This document shows, one piece after another, positions 31,197 to 33,119 of a stretch of 33,119 nt of DNA (positions are counted from its first letter, which is position 1; each line of letters opens with the position of its first letter). The translations under genes and the position numbers were made by a program. The notes beneath the pieces are model-generated. The model ran no database searches and had not been told where the DNA came from. It worked only from the letters and a program-made list of their open reading frames with translations. Origin of the DNA: Bacillus pumilus (GTDB lineage: Bacteria > Bacillota > Bacilli > Bacillales > Bacillaceae); contig NZ_NKHG01000015.1 of assembly GCF_002744245.1 (NCBI RefSeq), positions 1 through 33,119 of the forward strand, read 5' to 3'.

Positions 31197-32450
31197 TTAC
31201 ATCCCTTTTGTTTCCTCACCTGCTTTTGGAACTTCCCACGCAGACTCACGGAATACTTTTTCCCATTTAGATACGACAATACATGCAATCGCATGCCCTG
31301 GAACATTCACGCCAGTTCGTGCCATATCCATAATTCTGTCAACACCGGCGATAATGGCGACGCCTTCCGCTGGAAGACCTACTGCGTGGGCCGTTGCCAA
31401 AAGAACGACGAGTGAACCGGATGGCACAGCTGCAATGCCTTTACTTGTTAATACAAGGACAAGCATCATGAGAAGCTGCTGTGATAGACTCATGTCGACG
31501 CCAAACGCTTGTGCGAGAAACACACAGGAAACGGATAAATATAAACTTGACCCATCACAATTCAGAGAAAGACCAGAAGGGATCACGAAGGAAACGATTC
31601 TTTTTGGACAGCCGTATTTCTCCATCCGTGACATAAGTTGAGGAAGGACAGTTTCTGTACTTGTAGTGGAAAAGGCAACTAAGAACAAATCCCAAATCAT
31701 TTTTAATACTTCGAAGTAGTTAAAACGGAAGATCAGTGCGACAAGAGGGAACAAGACAAATAGAATAATGAATAATCCTAAGAATACAGTCCCGACAAGC
31801 TTCATCATTGGGATTAATAAAACGATGCCATATTGGCCAACAGAAGCAGCCATTAATGCAAGAACCCCAATAGGTGCTGTCACCATCACCATTTGCGTTA
31901 GCTTAAACATAATTTGTGCCACTGATTCAAAGAAGGTTAGAACAGGAGCGGATGCTTTACCGATGCCGCTTGCGGCTACACCAAATAAAATAGCGAAGAA
32001 AATGACAGCAAGTAAATCATTTTGAGCCATGACATCGACGATATTGGTCGGGATGATATCTAGCACCATTTGTTTAAAGTCAACGACTTTCTGTGTATAG
32101 CCATCTAATTCCCCAATATCTTTCTTAGCTACATTAGAGAAATCAACTCCAACGCCAGGCTTTAAGACATTGGCTAGTAATAGACCGATTCCAAGAACGA
32201 TGGTTGTGATGACCTCAAACCATATGATTGTCTTTAATCCAAGGCTGCCCATTTTCTTCATGCCGCCGCTGCCAGCAGCACCAATGACAATAGTAGAGAA
32301 AACGATAGGAACAACGATCATTTTAATCAATCTGATGAAGCCATCTCCAATTGGCCGCAGTGCCATTCCGAAGTCAGGGAAGAAATGGCCGATAAGAGCT
32401 CCTATCACCAAAGCGACCATGATTTGAAAAGCGACGAACTTTTTCATCAT
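31197..32450 (-). CDS. gltP: Proton/glutamate-aspartate symporter GltP
   Basis: A 417-residue membrane transporter of the dicarboxylate/amino acid:cation symporter family, importing glutamate and aspartate with protons. It is nearly colinear with remembered B. subtilis GltP: FFPDFGMALRPIGDGFIRLI at the start, the serine-rich re-entrant loop FSTTSTETVLPQ, the substrate motif SLNCDGSSLYLS, and MDMARTGVNVPGHAIACIV with the conserved MD..RT..NV residues. GGAGG lies six bases before the first of two adjacent ATGs; either could be used. The upstream leader holds a three-codon ORF and a small hairpin. Confidence 0.95.
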   Translation of the reverse strand: MMKKFVAFQIMVALVIGALIGHFFPDFGMALRPIGDGFIRLIKMIVVPIVFSTIVIGAAGSGGMKKMGSLGLKTIIWFEVITTIVLGIGLLLANVLKPGVGVDFSNVAKKDIGELDGYTQKVVDFKQMVLDIIPTNIVDVMAQNDLLAVIFFAILFGVAASGIGKASAPVLTFFESVAQIMFKLTQMVMVTAPIGVLALMAASVGQYGIVLLIPMMKLVGTVFLGLFIILFVLFPLVALIFRFNYFEVLKMIWDLFLVAFSTTSTETVLPQLMSRMEKYGCPKRIVSFVIPSGLSLNCDGSSLYLSVSCVFLAQAFGVDMSLSQQLLMMLVLVLTSKGIAAVPSGSLVVLLATAHAVGLPAEGVAIIAGVDRIMDMARTGVNVPGHAIACIVVSKWEKVFRESAWEVPKAGEETKGM

Positions 32451-32472
32451 CTCCTACCTCCTTTGAATACCT

Positions 32473-32534
32473 GGAAAATATTAATAATTTTCCAATAAAT
32501 AAAAATTCTAGTTGGTCATGTTTTGTCCTCCTTT
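32473..32534 (-). promoter_or_regulatory. gltP leader with a three-codon ORF and hairpin
   Basis: On the minus strand a full AAAGGAGG (32527-32534) precedes ATG ACC AAC TAG (32519-32508), a complete Met-Thr-Asn ORF. Then comes a perfect 7-bp hairpin, GGAAAAT and ATTTTCC (32473-32493), and finally a second AAAGGAGG for gltP itself. The two ribosome binding regions share TTCAAAGGAGG. Confidence 0.6.
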
Positions 32535-32598
32535 GAATTTAGAAAGATTTTATTTTAGAATCATCAGCTTTATGAAGAAAGAGAAGGAAATAGGGCTA

Positions 32599-32626
32599 TT
32601 TATATAAGAAAAAAATGACTCCTCAA
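32599..32626 (-). promoter_or_regulatory. gltP promoter
   Basis: On the minus strand TTGAGG (32621-32626), 16-bp spacer, TATAAA (32599-32604). It lies 30 bases from, and back to back with, the rRNA operon promoter. Confidence 0.6.
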
Positions 32627-32655
32627 AAAACTTTAAACTTTTTAAGAAAAATATA

Positions 32656-32685
32656 TTGACCCTTTTGTATAAATCATGGTATATT
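32656..32685 (+). promoter_or_regulatory. tRNA-rRNA operon promoter P1
   Basis: TTGACC (32656-32661), 18-bp spacer, TATATT (32680-32685). It is the first of two tandem promoters, as is usual for Bacillus rrn operons. Confidence 0.7.
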
Positions 32686-32758
32686 TTTATTCGTCGCTGA
32701 TGACGCATTTGAAACATTGAGATTCAAACACAGGTGACAAACAAATCAAAAAAAGATG

Positions 32759-32787
32759 TTGACTTAATAATAACGATATGATAAGAT
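32759..32787 (+). promoter_or_regulatory. tRNA-rRNA operon promoter P2
   Basis: TTGACT (32759-32764), 17-bp spacer, TAAGAT (32782-32787), about 20 bases before the first tRNA. Confidence 0.75.
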
Positions 32788-32806
32788 AATTAAGTCGCCT
32801 GATTAA

Positions 32807-32883
32807 GCGCCCGTAGCTCAATTGGATAGAGCGTTTGACTACGGATCAAAAGGTTAGGGGTTCGACTCCTCTCGGGCGCGCCA
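32807..32883 (+). tRNA. tRNA-Arg (anticodon ACG)
   Basis: The acceptor stem GCGCCCG (32807-32813) pairs with CGGGCGC (32873-32879), then G and an encoded CCA (32881-32883). The anticodon loop CTACGGA gives ACG, read as ICG after deamination. The D-arm and T-arm GGTTCGACTCC type sequence are intact. Confidence 0.95.
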
Positions 32884-32894
32884 ATACAAACCAC

Positions 32895-32968
32895 GCGGGT
32901 GTAGTTTAGTGGTAAAACCTCAGCCTTCCAAGCTGATGTCGTGAGTTCGATTCTCATCACCCGCTCCA
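32895..32968 (+). tRNA. tRNA-Gly (anticodon TCC)
   Basis: The acceptor stem GCGGGTG (32895-32901) pairs with CACCCGC (32958-32964), then T and an encoded CCA (32966-32968). The stem CAGC/GCTG encloses CTTCCAA, giving anticodon TCC. It lies 11 bases behind tRNA-Arg in the same transcript. Confidence 0.95.
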
Positions 32969-33119
32969 TTTTGAAAAAATGATCTTTGAAAACTAAACAA
33001 GACAAAACGTACCTGTTAATTCGAGTTTTTATAAAAAATCCTATGATACATCATAGGTAGTCAGTCAAGCTGACGAGGCAGGAAGGATCACATACTAAGT
33101 TCGCTACATCGTGTAGCAA
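32969..33119 (+). other. rRNA operon leader, 16S gene beyond the edge
   Basis: The sequence GATCTTTGAAAACTAAACAA (32981-33000) followed by GACAAAACG is the boxA-like element seen before 16S rRNA and in spacers of Bacillus rrn operons. A perfect hairpin CCTATGAT-AC-ATCATAGG (33040-33057) and a smaller GCTACA-TCG-TGTAGC near the end are pre-rRNA processing-type structures. The 16S start motif (GAGAGTTTGATCCTGG type) is not reached. Confidence 0.8.

Noticed and set aside
31168-31641. 157-codon plus-strand frame over the end of gltP
   Set aside because: It is antisense to the conserved GltP C-terminal region and lacks start signals.
32790-33005. 71-codon minus-strand frame over the two tRNAs
   Set aside because: It is antisense to tRNA-Arg and tRNA-Gly; such frames are common annotation artefacts at tRNA loci.

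Overview
The window looks like a stretch of a Bacillus chromosome, most likely of the B. pumilus / safensis / altitudinis group. Many proteins are recognisable but diverged orthologues of B. subtilis proteins (CspC, YdeB, AdhA/AdhR, BglS, AnsZ, Blt, MhqN, GltP). Promoters have sigma-A form with 17-bp spacers, ribosome binding sites are strong AAGGAGG types, and TTG/GTG starts are common. Species assignment is inference from recalled similarity; no search was run.

Layout. The left edge carries tRNA-Leu(GAG) with its terminator. After about 550 bases without a clear gene come a small predicted membrane protein, the cold-shock gene cspC with a long leader, and the CarD-like ydeB. Next are the aldehyde-stress pair adhA/adhR with a MerR-type promoter, and the secreted beta-glucanase bglS with a CcpA site. 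From about 5.8 to 15.7 kb lies a patchwork of regulator-plus-effector modules: TetR + 14-TM drug exporter + HSL-type esterase; the lipoprotein asparaginase ansZ; MarR + a frameshifted hydrolase; TetR + Blt drug exporter. Broken genes lie between them: an esterase remnant, a shattered short-chain dehydrogenase and short unassigned remnants. From 15.8 to 17.7 kb is a two-gene operon of a fatty-acid-desaturase-like membrane protein and an EamA transporter.

From 18 to 27 kb the window is rich in GNAT acetyltransferases (four), with a glyoxalase-fold protein and a YesK-like membrane protein. It also holds a TetR regulator whose probable palindromic operator (GAACATATGTTC core) lies before both neighbouring genes, and a MarR - nitroreductase - flavin monooxygenase operon with a duplicated operator. 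Two small secreted proteins follow, one a 37-codon cysteine-containing peptide, then an XRE-cupin regulator divergent from a LysE-type exporter, a CsbD stress protein and an O-methyltransferase. From 27.8 to 32.5 kb are azlCD (branched-chain amino acid export), an EamA exporter whose leader has the design of a translational attenuator, an S66 peptidase of MccF/LD-carboxypeptidase type, and gltP. The right edge holds tandem ribosomal promoters, tRNA-Arg(ACG), tRNA-Gly(UCC) and the leader of an rRNA operon; the 16S gene itself is not reached.

Taken together, this is an accessory-rich interval between two stable-RNA loci, dominated by export, detoxification and small-molecule modification genes, most next to their own repressor and operator. 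I found no transposase, integrase, prophage or CRISPR array. The most interesting unexplained structures are the EamA leader (29056-29171), the tiny secreted peptide (24224-24337), and the paired operators around the third TetR and the MarR operon.
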